A stretch of 64,000 bases of DNA, from positions 24,063 through 88,062 of the forward strand of contig JAADVB010000054.1 of assembly GCA_023334545.1 (NCBI GenBank), written 5' to 3'. Made by a program: the position numbers and the translations under genes. This document shows, piece after piece, positions 1-9,214 of this stretch. Origin of the DNA: Salisapilia sapeloensis. Lineage: Eukaryota; Oomycota; Peronosporomycetes; Peronosporales; Salisapiliaceae. The notes under the pieces were generated by a model that searched no databases, had not been told where the DNA came from, and was given only the letters and a program-made list of their open reading frames with translations. Numbering within the stretch: the first letter of the stretch is position 1; every line of letters begins with the position of its first letter.

Positions 1-1925
1 TCATTCACAGATAGCCGCAAAGACTCTGCTTCCTCCGCAGCGACAACCATTGTATATGTTTTCTTTCTTGCAGCGTTCTTGCTCAGTCCTGCTGCCTCAT
101 AAGTCTTCTCCATGACATTTGTAAACAACCGAGTGAGGTTTGGCATCCGCTTGTAGATGGCAGACACAACTTCAGTGCTCATCTCGTATATTTTGTAGTT
201 ATTTAGATTAGTTAGTTGAGAATGCAGTTGATCCATTTTCATAGCAAACTGTTGTTCAGGAGTCAAATTATCACCAAGAGCAGCTGCCAAAACTTCCCTG
301 CTTTCCGTCTTACCTTCGTCCTCATGTATTGGAATGGAAACTTCATCGTCATGATAGGATGGTTCGGGAGGGGGTGCTGAAGTTTCCACTGGAGCTACAT
401 GAACGACAGAATGAATTGCAGCAATCTCTTTTTTCCTCGGTTGCTTCCCATCAAGTAGTTCAATCAAATCCCATGCCGCCTCAAACGTAGCTGGAGTGAT
501 TCCATTCTGAACTTGTAGACTTTTATCGGTTGCATCATGCTCAACAAATTCCATGAGAACCTTTTGAAGTTTTTCTTTTGCGATGTCTCGATTCTTCACA
601 GCGACCAACGCTGGGTCTTCCTCCACTTGTACTTCCGGTCGCATGGTCGGATGGACGGCAAAATCGCTATACGATCTTCCCCTCTGAATATTGACACTAT
701 GGAAATGATGTGGAGCCGGTTCCCGTCCTCTTTCGAGAATGTGAACCTTTGTTGCTTTTACAGGAGCAGCCTCGACTTCTTCTTCACTATTTTCACGATG
801 ATCTTCAAATGTCTCGGTGATCTTATGAAGTCCCACGAGTGTGCTAGGGCGCTGTCCGCTTTCGGTAATATTTAGAAAAGGAAGTTCATTTTCTTCTTTC
901 TGTTCATCTACTTTGAAGTCTTCTCCTCCTGAATCGTCTTCTTTAAGCTCTGCAGCAACAGCGGCTTGTAAAGGCTCATACAACGAAGATGTCTGGTCGA
1001 GATTTTGCAGCAAATTGGACATGCTTGATGAAGGAAAGCGCTCTACAAGTGCATGTGAAACTTTGCTCGCGCTTTCCTGGTCAAGATCTACGGACATTTT
1101 GGTGAAAAACTCGATGTACTGAGACTGTGGTAGATCCCAGAAATGAAGTAAAGTATCCACTATCCGCTGATTGACTTCATCAATTTTGACTGTCTTCTGA
1201 CTACGTAGCTTTTCATTTTCATCTAATAAGGCTTTGCTTGCTTTTTCCATGCGCTGGCAGTATATATAGTACGGAATTCGCTTTAAGGATCCATCATTAT
1301 CGTCTTTGCACACTGTGAGCGCATAATCATCAGGGTGATCGTCCATGCTTACATCCTTGTACAGTAGCATTGCAAGCAAGTCTCGAAGTGAATGCAGTGT
1401 GTCTGCGTAGCGAAAGAACCTCTTTCCATCACTAGCATCACTATCTGAAATGACGAGGGGTAGACTTCGAAAGAGCGTATCGAGGACTTCCCATACCAAG
1501 TCACTTTCATCTGCATTCCCGAGCGTACCTTTCCACTGCCGAAAGAACTCTTTCAGAATGGCATCCCCTCGATCACTTGTAAATAATTGCCATACACTGT
1601 CCTTTTGTTGCCGCCTTGGTGACTTTAGAGGTGATAGCTGTTCCTCCTCGACTTTCGAGGATGGTAACAAACTTTCCAAGTTACCACCTCGCGAGGAGAT
1701 GGATGCGTCTCGTAAAAGTTGATGAAAGTGCAGTAGCTCGTGGTGGAAATTGGATGAAATCTGCGTTTGCATCGGCAAGTGAAGCGCGTATGGTTCAATC
1801 CGCTGCAGTTTCACTTGTCGCGGAGACAGACGCGGGTGACGACGAGGTCGTGGTCCATCTGCACCTCGTCTTGGATCCCGAGGCGATAGGGCGCCAAGCC
1901 CATCTTTCGTTGGGAATGAGGCCAT
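1..1925 (-). CDS. Conserved hypothetical protein, 3' end cut by the window edge
   Basis: One uninterrupted minus-strand frame runs from an ATG at 1925 past base 1, so about 641 residues are present and the C-terminus is missing. No family is recognised. The N-terminus is basic and Pro/Arg-rich (residues 1-45). Around residues 95-270 it looks globular and mostly helical, with blocks such as DTLHSLRDLLAMLLYKD and VNQRIVDTLLHFWDLPQSQY. An acidic low-complexity stretch (about 300-345) and a final helical segment containing YKIYEMSTEVVSAIYKR follow. A stop codon precedes the ATG in frame, around 1990, so the start is well bounded. Sense coding in this frame is supported by its length, while the opposite strand has only short fragments. 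No introns were needed. Function unknown. Confidence 0.7.
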   Translation of the reverse strand, partial: MASFPTKDGLGALSPRDPRRGADGPRPRRHPRLSPRQVKLQRIEPYALHLPMQTQISSNFHHELLHFHQLLRDASISSRGGNLESLLPSSKVEEEQLSPLKSPRRQQKDSVWQLFTSDRGDAILKEFFRQWKGTLGNADESDLVWEVLDTLFRSLPLVISDSDASDGKRFFRYADTLHSLRDLLAMLLYKDVSMDDHPDDYALTVCKDDNDGSLKRIPYYIYCQRMEKASKALLDENEKLRSQKTVKIDEVNQRIVDTLLHFWDLPQSQYIEFFTKMSVDLDQESASKVSHALVERFPSSSMSNLLQNLDQTSSLYEPLQAAVAAELKEDDSGGEDFKVDEQKEENELPFLNITESGQRPSTLVGLHKITETFEDHRENSEEEVEAAPVKATKVHILERGREPAPHHFHSVNIQRGRSYSDFAVHPTMRPEVQVEEDPALVAVKNRDIAKEKLQKVLMEFVEHDATDKSLQVQNGITPATFEAAWDLIELLDGKQPRKKEIAAIHSVVHVAPVETSAPPPEPSYHDDEVSIPIHEDEGKTESREVLAAALGDNLTPEQQFAMKMDQLHSQLTNLNNYKIYEMSTEVVSAIYKRMPNLTRLFTNVMEKTYEAAGLSKNAARKKTYTMVVAAEEAESLRLSVN

Positions 1926-2116
1926 CGAACTCAAAACCTGGAGCTGGAATAGAAATGAAGTCGAGTCTAAATATATCTTGGAGTCTATCTAGTAGCTCTA
2001 GCAACTAACGCATCCATGATTCGTACTTTCGTATCTTTATTTCTTCATGTTAAGTCTTGAAACAAATGACCTAGCTTTGTACAGCAGTCCTACGACGTGG
2101 CTAAGCTAGACCTCTC

Positions 2117-3286
2117 TCATGCAAAGGACGGCGAACGAGTCTTCTTGCGAGTCAATGTCTTGTCTGTGACCGTCCAGTTGCCCATGAGACATAGGTAGTC
2201 TCCTTCAAATGTCGTGCGTGTGTACCCTCCTTTCCGCTTGTACGAGATATGCTCATCAATGGCAAGAATGTCATTCGAAAACAAATCGTTCTTCTCATTC
2301 TCGAGCGCATGACGATCAGCGTACACACTGACCGTGTATCGAGATGGACGGAAGCATCGCAAAACATTTTTCAAAAGAGATTCGTAGCGTCGAAGCCTAG
2401 CATTCGTCTCGAAACTGACATAGCTACAGTGACTCTCCGGTGTGATGTGGATCGTGTAGTATGCGTCGAATAAGATGCCGTTCATCGAGTATCCACAAGG
2501 GTCAAAGGCAAAGTCATCCAGGATAGCACCAGGGACGAGGTCGCGGATGCCACTCTTGATGGTCATCTGACGAGAGGTTAGGCCCGGGTTTTGTTCCTTG
2601 GAAAACTGTTCCGACACACTCGGGTGCATATCCTGCATCAGAACGTGCAGCGTCGATTCGTCCGCTGGGCCTCGCTTTATCGCAGGCATTCCGAGCGGAA
2701 GCATCGAAGGCGATTCATGGCTTTCGCTGTCCCAGACGTAGAGGTACCAGTGGTCACGGTTCAATGGTCCAAGGACGTGGGCTGAACCATCCGGAAAGAA
2801 GGAATTCAAGTAACCCACTTCCGTTTCGAAGGACGTGTGTGGGAACTCTTGGCCTTCCGGGAAGGTGTAGTTCTTCCTACTGTAGCTCACCCATTCAATG
2901 GACATGCCGAGAGACTTGGCATACTCTTGGATGAACGGAATTGTCTTGAGTAACGTCGTCGTACCGCACGTCTTTATCACGACCTTGTGTGCGTAGACGA
3001 AGAGACTGGATTCCGACAGGACATACGCGTCGATGTGAGCATTCTCCACTTTCGACAGGATCGTGCACTGAGCAGCATCTAGCATGGCATCGATATCTTC
3101 TCGTCCGACAGCTCGGAAACCGAGTTCATGACCGACACCGCGCTTAAAGTCGATTTCAAGGTTCTTTTCCGGCCCTTCAAAGCTCGTGAGCACGGACGTC
3201 GTATCGGACGCTTCGGACTCTGTCGAAAAGTTGTCTTCATCCGAGACAGGAGGCAGTGTAATAGCTCCTGGGAATTTATTCACCAT
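2117..3286 (-). CDS. SAMDC: S-adenosylmethionine decarboxylase proenzyme
   Basis: A 389-residue single-exon gene. The enzyme decarboxylates S-adenosylmethionine to give the aminopropyl donor for spermidine and spermine. It is made as a proenzyme that cleaves itself and converts a serine into the pyruvoyl cofactor. The cleavage motif YVLSESS is at about residues 88-94, predicting cleavage between Glu92 and Ser93. TCGTTTLL (catalytic Cys, about 107) follows. The processing-site block FDPCGYSMNG and the downstream ITPESHCSYVSFETN, containing the Ser and His needed for processing, are intact. The first 35 residues are an acidic Ser/Thr-rich extension compared with animal enzymes. Family membership is certain. 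The leader carries an upstream ORF (see 3305-3412), which fits the translational control known for this enzyme in plants and mammals. Confidence 0.96.
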   Translation of the reverse strand: MVNKFPGAITLPPVSDEDNFSTESEASDTTSVLTSFEGPEKNLEIDFKRGVGHELGFRAVGREDIDAMLDAAQCTILSKVENAHIDAYVLSESSLFVYAHKVVIKTCGTTTLLKTIPFIQEYAKSLGMSIEWVSYSRKNYTFPEGQEFPHTSFETEVGYLNSFFPDGSAHVLGPLNRDHWYLYVWDSESHESPSMLPLGMPAIKRGPADESTLHVLMQDMHPSVSEQFSKEQNPGLTSRQMTIKSGIRDLVPGAILDDFAFDPCGYSMNGILFDAYYTIHITPESHCSYVSFETNARLRRYESLLKNVLRCFRPSRYTVSVYADRHALENEKNDLFSNDILAIDEHISYKRKGGYTRTTFEGDYLCLMGNWTVTDKTLTRKKTRSPSFA

Positions 3287-3304
3287 CTTGCGTCTAGTCG
3301 AGTG

Positions 3305-3412
3305 TTAGGCTGGGTCGTCGCAAGCGCCAATATAGAAAAAGCCAGTGAAGATCGTAGTCTGGTCAACGATGTCGTCGGTTGCGGAGTCCCAGACAAGTAG
3401 TGCCAGCGGCAT
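3305..3412 (-). promoter_or_regulatory. Upstream ORF in the S-adenosylmethionine decarboxylase leader
   Basis: A 35-codon ORF beginning MPLALLVWDSATDD and ending in TAA lies 18 nt before the decarboxylase ATG and is in frame with it. Its ATG is the only minus-strand ATG between 3287 and 3687. In plants and mammals this gene is controlled by uORFs sensing polyamines; whether this peptide does so is inference. The last bases before the main gene (CCTAAC, then CTAG) also resemble an intron 3' end, so the ORF may instead be spliced out. Confidence 0.4.
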
Positions 3413-3773
3413 GAACGAGGAAACAGAAAAGCGGCTAGTACGCCGAGGTACGTGAACAAAAGCTGAGGCTCGGATGGCTTTCAGCTAATGGGATGCTAGT
3501 ACGAGCACAATGCAATTATTCGACAGCCAACAAAAAGGAACAGCCGAGATAAAGACAAATGCTCTAGGATCTACAAGGACAGACAAAAAATCCAAAGTAG
3601 AAGGATTCGAGTGATTGGTAGGCCGAAAGTATCGAAGTGAGACGAATTTCTAGATTTCAAGATTTGTCCTGTTGTGGCTTTTGCCACCATGCAAATTTGA
3701 CTGGACTTTCGTATACCGTGACAGCTGGATCTTCAAGCGTCATCATCTTATTCCGAAGGGTTGTGAACAGTCA
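3413..3773. other. Intergenic region downstream of the ER lectin gene, upstream of SAMDC
   Basis: About 360 nt between the tail-to-head minus-strand genes. It should hold the transcription start of the decarboxylase gene and the 3' UTR of the lectin gene. No additional ORF, RNA gene or repeat is supported here. Confidence 0.5.
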
Positions 3774-5057
3774 CTACTTGGCAGCGATTGCGGTTGGATC
3801 GAGCGGGAGGCAATGGATGCTCTCAGTCGTGTCTTCTCCACGCTGGTCGTGGTTGATGAAATGCGGATGGTCACATACGGCTGGTGTCGATAGTTTTAAC
3901 GTGTAATCACAAGTCTGACCTTCTTTCACGGATAAAATGTGCTGCGTCGACCCGCCTGGACTGCAGTAGTAGTACACGGTAGTTTTACGTTGGGTGACGA
4001 CGTCGAATTCTCTGCACGGAGTACCTTTTGTATACACTTCAACAAAAGCCGGTCTGGAAACGTCGTGCGTGGCGTCAATGTGTTCCATCACCAAGGCTGC
4101 TCCATTGGCCTCCATCTGCGTATTCTTTTGCTGGTCGAACGTCCCGAGGTTATAGTCTGTTACGATACGCCCATTTCCGTTGCGATGGTATTGTCGGACG
4201 CCTTGACCGATACAGAACTCGTACGTCCACCATCCGTCATTCCGTTTCGAGCAGACATGGGCATCTGCTAATGGTTTTAAGAGAGAACGTACGGGGAAGA
4301 GCGTGTGATCCTTTAATCCAGCAAATTTGGCATCACAAAAGACATGGGAGGTTACAAGGAATGCTGAAATGGATCTTGTTCCATCCATTTCAACGGCAGC
4401 AACGGCATTGTCCGATTGCACGTCACTGCACATGAATTGAACACGAATGTGGTGGTCATCTTCGACAAACGTTTGGGTAAAGAGAGGCCTAGAAAGGCTC
4501 TCAAGTCTACTTTTGATCGTAGGATCGATGAACTCGTTGTAACTTACAGCGGTCTCGATGCCATCGGATGTGAATTTTCCGAGAGAATGGACGGTGTGGC
4601 TGGATGGTTGCTTGCTGCCTACACCAGAGACAGCACTGGAGCCGTAGTTGTACGGCTTAAGATTGATCTTTCGAAGTAACATAGTCGGACAGACCTCGTA
4701 TACCCAATTACCTTGGACATCAGCGTACTGCACACACCTCGGCATGATTTTACCGACGGCCGTACGTGCAAACGAGACAAACGCACGGTCCTCTTCTTCC
4801 TGCAGCTTCTTTGTTCGAGCTTCCTCTGATGACATACTATCTTCCTCGGACTGTATGGACGGAAAGAAGCATTCAAACTGCTGTCCAGACGCGAGCGTCA
4901 TGATTTCAGGCTGCAATTCACCCCAATTCGGCGGCTGCACGAAGCTCTCGCGATCAGGGTGCATCTCCACGACATACGAGAGGTCATTCCCACTTAAAGC
5001 ATGTACATACGAAGCTCCAGCGACGAGCAAAGCGGCATAACGTAGTACATGCATCAT
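3774..5057 (-). CDS. OS-9/XTP3-B-like ER lectin with MRH domains
   Basis: A 427-residue protein, likely in the ER lumen, where OS-9 and XTP3-B bind trimmed N-glycans on misfolded glycoproteins and pass them to the ERAD ubiquitin ligase. The start is the tandem ATG at 5057; upstream codons in this frame have no ATG. The N-terminus is a signal peptide (MMHVLRYAALLVAGASYVHA). A first, weaker MRH module is marked by GNWVYEVCPTMLLRKIN (about residues 115-131). A second, clear one runs from NDGWWTYEFCIGQGVRQYH to CDYTLKLSTPAVC near the C-terminus, with the Cys pairs and the Trp-Trp/Glu/Gln/Arg glycan-site residues typical of OS-9. There is no KDEL-like end. Two MRH modules fit XTP3-B, while the second module resembles OS-9, so orthology is left open. 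Confidence 0.85.
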   Translation of the reverse strand: MMHVLRYAALLVAGASYVHALSGNDLSYVVEMHPDRESFVQPPNWGELQPEIMTLASGQQFECFFPSIQSEEDSMSSEEARTKKLQEEEDRAFVSFARTAVGKIMPRCVQYADVQGNWVYEVCPTMLLRKINLKPYNYGSSAVSGVGSKQPSSHTVHSLGKFTSDGIETAVSYNEFIDPTIKSRLESLSRPLFTQTFVEDDHHIRVQFMCSDVQSDNAVAAVEMDGTRSISAFLVTSHVFCDAKFAGLKDHTLFPVRSLLKPLADAHVCSKRNDGWWTYEFCIGQGVRQYHRNGNGRIVTDYNLGTFDQQKNTQMEANGAALVMEHIDATHDVSRPAFVEVYTKGTPCREFDVVTQRKTTVYYYCSPGGSTQHILSVKEGQTCDYTLKLSTPAVCDHPHFINHDQRGEDTTESIHCLPLDPTAIAAK

Positions 5058-5141
5058 CCTCGGCTTCCGCGTTTCGAAACGTGTATTGGTGTAGATTTGC
5101 AAGACATTAACTTCAATTACAAATGTGCATTTAGAAACAAA
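5058..5141. promoter_or_regulatory. Short divergent intergenic region (bidirectional promoter)
   Basis: Only 84 nt separate the ATG of the ER lectin (5057, minus) from the preferred ATG of the metallo-beta-lactamase gene (5142, plus), so both promoters must share or overlap this DNA. A further plus-strand ATG at 5049 in the same frame would make the two coding regions overlap; it is considered less likely. Confidence 0.5.
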
Positions 5142-6203
5142 ATGAATTGGATCGTGATCGTGGCTGTGGCGAGTGCTGCTGTATCTGCGACTGCAGCAGT
5201 AGTACTAGCACGAAATGTAGCTAGGCATAGACGTAGCGATGTACTATGCCAAGTCCCCCTTTCAACGTACTTGAGATTTGTCTTGGCGACTAAATTGCAA
5301 GCCTTCGTGATTCATCTCTCGGGCGTAGCGAGTGAGTGGGAGCATTTGCCTCCTGTCACTCGACTTTCACCTGAAGTTGTTCGTGTCATGGGACATAACC
5401 CTGGAAGAATGACTTTACGCGGTACGAACACGTACCTCATCGGAACTGGATCCACTCGTTTGCTCATTGACGCTGGCGACGGGAACGATGCTTTCATCTC
5501 GTCACTCCAGCAAGCAGTCAAGGCCGAAGGCGTGACGGAGATCTCGGACTTGCTCCTTACCCACAGCCATCTTGACCATATCGGTGGCATCTTGCGTATC
5601 AAGGAGATGTACCCTGCCATGCGTATTTGGAAGTGCTTCCCAGGACAAGAGCTTTCGAACGCTATCAAGGTGTCTTCATCGGATTGTCAGGCTCTAGGTG
5701 TCCAAGAGGTGGTCGACGGACAAGAATTTACCGCCCAAGGAGCTCATCTGAAAGCTGTTTACACGCCAGGACATTGTGTGGATCACATGTGCTTCCTCTT
5801 TGGCTCTTACCTCTTCTCTGGCGACTGCGTTCTTGGCTATGGCAGTGCTGTCTTTGACTCGCTACATGACCTGATGGCGTCTTTGAGAAAGCTACTGGAG
5901 TATAAACCGACAGTCGTGTATCCAGGACATGGTCCTGTGGTATCTGATGCCCAGAGCAAGGTACAAGAATACCTCTCTCATCGAGATGAGCGAGAGCAGC
6001 AGATCTTGACAGCATTGGATCAATCGATTGGAAAGACTGTCGACCGGATTGTACAAGACGTGTATGGTGATTTGAATTGGTTACTCCGCATCGGTGCGAA
6101 ACGCAGTGTTCGACAGCATTTGGATAAATTGCAAGTGGAGAAGCGAGTGGCACGAACGGAAGCAAGTATGTTTTCGAACAGCAAATATCACTTGATTATA
6201 TAA
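5142..6203 (+). CDS. LACTB2-like metallo-beta-lactamase-fold hydrolase, membrane anchored
   Basis: A 353-residue protein of the glyoxalase-II/LACTB2 branch; animal LACTB2 is a mitochondrial single-strand endoribonuclease. The core starts with GRMTLRGTNTYLIG and LLIDAGDG, followed by the metal-binding THSHLDHIGG (about residues 140-149), YTPGHCVDH, FSGDCVLGYG and VVYPGHGPVV, so all metal ligands are present. The C-terminal helical winged region (VDRIVQDVYGDL onward) is the LACTB2-specific extension. Unlike human LACTB2 it begins with a hydrophobic segment (NWIVIVAVASAAVSATAAVV) that looks like a membrane anchor or targeting signal. ATG 5142 is preferred because it starts right at that segment; an in-frame ATG at 5049 would add 31 residues and overlap the divergent neighbour. 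Confidence 0.88.
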   Translation: MNWIVIVAVASAAVSATAAVVLARNVARHRRSDVLCQVPLSTYLRFVLATKLQAFVIHLSGVASEWEHLPPVTRLSPEVVRVMGHNPGRMTLRGTNTYLIGTGSTRLLIDAGDGNDAFISSLQQAVKAEGVTEISDLLLTHSHLDHIGGILRIKEMYPAMRIWKCFPGQELSNAIKVSSSDCQALGVQEVVDGQEFTAQGAHLKAVYTPGHCVDHMCFLFGSYLFSGDCVLGYGSAVFDSLHDLMASLRKLLEYKPTVVYPGHGPVVSDAQSKVQEYLSHRDEREQQILTALDQSIGKTVDRIVQDVYGDLNWLLRIGAKRSVRQHLDKLQVEKRVARTEASMFSNSKYHLII

Positions 6204-6271
6204 ACCCTAAAAAAGTAAGAGGACACTACTACACGTCGTCTCGCTTCCAATGGCTTGGACGTACCATATAC

Positions 6272-7996
6272 TTAGTCTCGACCGTACGCACCAGTGTACT
6301 GTCGATTCTGTTTCACTAGTCGATTCGAATCTTCCGCAAGTTCATTCATACGCATGATTTCAGCTAATAGCTTGCGTGTATCCCACGGCTCTTGCTGATT
6401 CTCAGCCAAATCAGATGCACTAAGAGCTGACTTGAGCGTCTTCTTATTCACAATATTCATACTGCCATAGTCATCGACAAAGGCTGCCTCTGGTAGACGA
6501 TTCAGTGCCATCTCATCACTTACGCTAGAGTAACCATGTAAAGCCATGTTTTCACTCGACATCGATGTCTTCGTTGACGAAGACCTTGCATCGGACATAT
6601 TGCGCTTGCGTAGACTTTCCAATGGGACTTGTGTACGCATTGGATGGCGCATACGTCCAGAAGTATTCGAGCTCCCACTGCGGACACTTGAAGCATCACT
6701 TCGACTGCGTGCATATGAGTCTTCGATCGCTGTGCCATAGTTCGATCCGGCATACGGATCCGACTGATAGTCCGAGCTATGATACGACTCCACTCGTTGA
6801 GCGCTATGGAAAGAGCCTTCACGTGGACCACTACGGTAGCTGGAGCTATGTTGAGACTTCTCGTACGTATCACTGTACGCTCCAGTGCGGAAGGATGCAG
6901 GCGTCGCAGATGTCGTGGAAAAGTAAAAGGCAGAAGAACCGTTGACGACTTGCTCACACATCGAGTCGAGACTCGTTGGGTCACGCAGATCGACGTTTCG
7001 GATGAGCTGAACACACTTTTTACACATGTCGTGCATCACGACGTCTATAAAGTCTTCTCCTTGTGCGAGCACACGCTTTCGAATGACACATTGCGTACAT
7101 ACAGGTCGGTGGCAGACAGCACATTCTTTATGCGAACGCATCATCCGGACTGGGCGTTGGTGGCAGATCTCACAGCGACCACTCGAAGCGTTTGGTTTCG
7201 GATGCATCGTGCCGTTGGCTGCTTTCACGAGAGCAGCGCCAATCCTCGCGTGAGCGCAGTCCATTGAGCGCATGACCTTGCACCACATGACGGCGAACTT
7301 GAGGTCAGCAATCCAGTCGACGACTTTCCCACCAGGTTCACAAGACCCGAGCATGTAGACGGAGACGCCGCCTGTGGCATTGCGAAAGTAGAGGTAGCAC
7401 ACACTTAGTTTCGCTCGTACACACTCTTTGAATGGCGGACAGGTAGCTAGTTCCACGGACTCAGTCACAGTGTACCCGATCTCTTCGCCACGAGGTGTGC
7501 GCATGAGACCGCACTGCTCATACCAGCAGTGGTCTCGCTTCTTGACCAGACCTTTGGATGGACTGGTGACCGTCATCCACTTAAAACCTGCCGAGTAGAA
7601 CGGGTTTTCCGGTGATTGGCGAGCGATGGAGCCGAGGACAGCGCAGTCGACCAGGTCGTCACGGTATACGGCGCTCACTCGTCGGAAGTCTCGCGTGTTG
7701 TCCGCGTATCGGCCGTAGAGGACTTCATCGAGCGTACCATCGATGGAACCGGAGCAGAGGAAGCGAGGTGCATTGGGGTCGTCGTGACCGCGACGTCGGA
7801 AGACGGTGAGTCCGCCGCGTTGCTTGAGTGCCTTCCAACGCTTCCCACGCTCTTCCGTCGGCATCGACTGTTCTTCCAGGCACATATCTAACGTTCGCTG
7901 TACGAGCGAGTCGCCCCAGTTTTGGAAACCCTCGGCATCTTCTTGGGATAATTGTACTGGTTCGAAATAGTTTTCAGGTAGTGGAAACACACTCAT
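6272..7996 (-). CDS. START domain plus FYVE-type zinc finger protein
   Basis: A 574-residue single-exon protein of a class greatly expanded in oomycetes. Residues about 25-250 are START-like (lipid-binding fold), for example RTLDMCLEE, VLYGRYADNTRDFRR and GFKWMTVTSPS. Residues about 275-330 hold a cysteine-rich finger with CEICHQR, CAVCHRPVCTQCVIRK and MCKKC, arranged as in FYVE-related fingers but without a full R(R/K)HHCR basic motif, so PI3P binding is uncertain. The C-terminal 230 residues are Ser-rich and disordered. The likely role is membrane-lipid sensing; substrate unknown. The start ATG gives the usual N-terminus of this family (MSVFPLPENYF). Confidence 0.85.
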   Translation of the reverse strand: MSVFPLPENYFEPVQLSQEDAEGFQNWGDSLVQRTLDMCLEEQSMPTEERGKRWKALKQRGGLTVFRRRGHDDPNAPRFLCSGSIDGTLDEVLYGRYADNTRDFRRVSAVYRDDLVDCAVLGSIARQSPENPFYSAGFKWMTVTSPSKGLVKKRDHCWYEQCGLMRTPRGEEIGYTVTESVELATCPPFKECVRAKLSVCYLYFRNATGGVSVYMLGSCEPGGKVVDWIADLKFAVMWCKVMRSMDCAHARIGAALVKAANGTMHPKPNASSGRCEICHQRPVRMMRSHKECAVCHRPVCTQCVIRKRVLAQGEDFIDVVMHDMCKKCVQLIRNVDLRDPTSLDSMCEQVVNGSSAFYFSTTSATPASFRTGAYSDTYEKSQHSSSYRSGPREGSFHSAQRVESYHSSDYQSDPYAGSNYGTAIEDSYARSRSDASSVRSGSSNTSGRMRHPMRTQVPLESLRKRNMSDARSSSTKTSMSSENMALHGYSSVSDEMALNRLPEAAFVDDYGSMNIVNKKTLKSALSASDLAENQQEPWDTRKLLAEIMRMNELAEDSNRLVKQNRQYTGAYGRD

Positions 7997-8410
7997 AGTG
8001 CGTGTGTGCAGTAGGCAGCAGATAAAGAAATGATATGAGGTATGGAGAGAACGACGTTGCGATGGAGAAACATTTGGTGACGTGCAACAGTATCAGGGGC
8101 ATCCGAAAAAGATTAGTAAGAATCGCGTTCATGACGCAAGTTATTATGCTAGGACATGTATATAAATAGATGCCAGACATTCTTGCTCCGAATCTACTTT
8201 GCTACTTTTATCGGATCTCTTGACTAGCCGGGGCTGATCCTGATAAGCAAGCAGCATGCTGCGAGGTACTGGGTCGAATTAGATCGTGCATAAACGAGTG
8301 CATACAAGACGTCATGTAGATAAGTTGTTCCGACAAAGAAGAAATTACCAGAAGGTATCAAGATCGCTCGTCGAATTTGGACCCAGTGGATTCTTACCAG
8401 TCAATCAGAT
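7997..8410. other. Intergenic region, nothing recognised
   Basis: 414 nt between two minus-strand genes. It should contain the START/FYVE gene's promoter and the 3' UTR of the PACRG-like gene. No ORF, tRNA or repeat is supported. Confidence 0.5.
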
Positions 8411-9016
8411 TTACGTCTCTACACGAGCGTAGGCGTGTAGTACTAGGTAGGTTTCTTGCGCTAGTCTTCGAGTGGTCGAGTCTGTCGACCGATGTTTGGC
8501 CTGTAAGATACTGCACAGCGGTAGGATGGCACGATGGTACTCCGTTAGCCCTTCCCCGGCGCAAATGGCGATCTGCTGCAACAAAAGCAGCATACGTTGA
8601 TTCGCAGCATGTTCCCGCGTCCGCAGTGCCTGCTTAAATAGTGGTACGATCTGAGGTAACGCATTCACTAGCCTTTCTTGTTCTTTCTGATCCATATCCT
8701 GCAATTCCTCCAGTAGGCCCATCGCTGCATCGAACGCAAAGGCAGGATACGGTTCGAGTGTATCTTGCACACCGCCGATGCAAATGGTCAGGTAATGCCC
8801 GAACACATCCTCCGGTACTCGCCTTGTCCACCGAACAAGATGACCTTCGAAGTCACCTTTTTGCTGCGTAATGCTTAATGGCAACTCTCCTTGTTCTAAT
8901 TGCATACGAAAAAGGGTCTGTTTCTTCGATTTCGTACGACTCCTTGATGGGGTTGTTGGGTGCGATGACGACGCCTTGGATTGCTCTTCCTCCGCTCGCC
9001 ATACCTGAGTCGCCAT
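8411..9016 (-). CDS. PACRGL: PACRG-like protein (ciliary)
   Basis: A 201-residue protein matching the parkin-coregulated-gene family. The conserved block runs through HYLTICIGGVQDTLEPYPAF, LPQIVPLFKQALRTRE, LLLLQQIAICAGEGL and YHRAILPLCSIL, corresponding to the ARM-like helices of PACRG/PACRGL. PACRG bridges the A and B tubules of axonemal doublets. PACRGL is its shorter relative and its role is less defined. The first 45 residues are basic, low-complexity and not conserved. The size suits PACRGL (about 250 residues) better than PACRG. Its presence agrees with a flagellated life stage, as does the dynein gene at 21-34 kb. Confidence 0.8.
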   Translation of the reverse strand: MATQVWRAEEEQSKASSSHPTTPSRSRTKSKKQTLFRMQLEQGELPLSITQQKGDFEGHLVRWTRRVPEDVFGHYLTICIGGVQDTLEPYPAFAFDAAMGLLEELQDMDQKEQERLVNALPQIVPLFKQALRTREHAANQRMLLLLQQIAICAGEGLTEYHRAILPLCSILQAKHRSTDSTTRRLAQETYLVLHAYARVET

Positions 9017-9214
9017 CGTTTCCTTCTCCTCCCACCCAAAGCTAAAGATAGTGCGATCGTCGTGTCAACCAGCACATGTCAAGTTTACGTCATGTGGATC
9101 ATGATGGGTACAAACGTCACAGAAATATAAAAAAACCTTCAGAACACATAAATTAAAAGGTTGTACGAAGCGGTCCATTTCGCAACTCGATTTCGGAGGA
9201 GACGAGTAGCTCGG

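Noticed and set aside
537-2008. Several 90-130 codon plus-strand ORFs at the left edge
   Set aside because: All lie opposite one continuous minus-strand frame of 641 codons and have no coherent protein features.
5049-5141. Start of the LACTB2-like protein at ATG 5049
   Set aside because: It would overlap the divergent lectin CDS and place a polar stretch before the signal-like helix; ATG 5142 is simpler.
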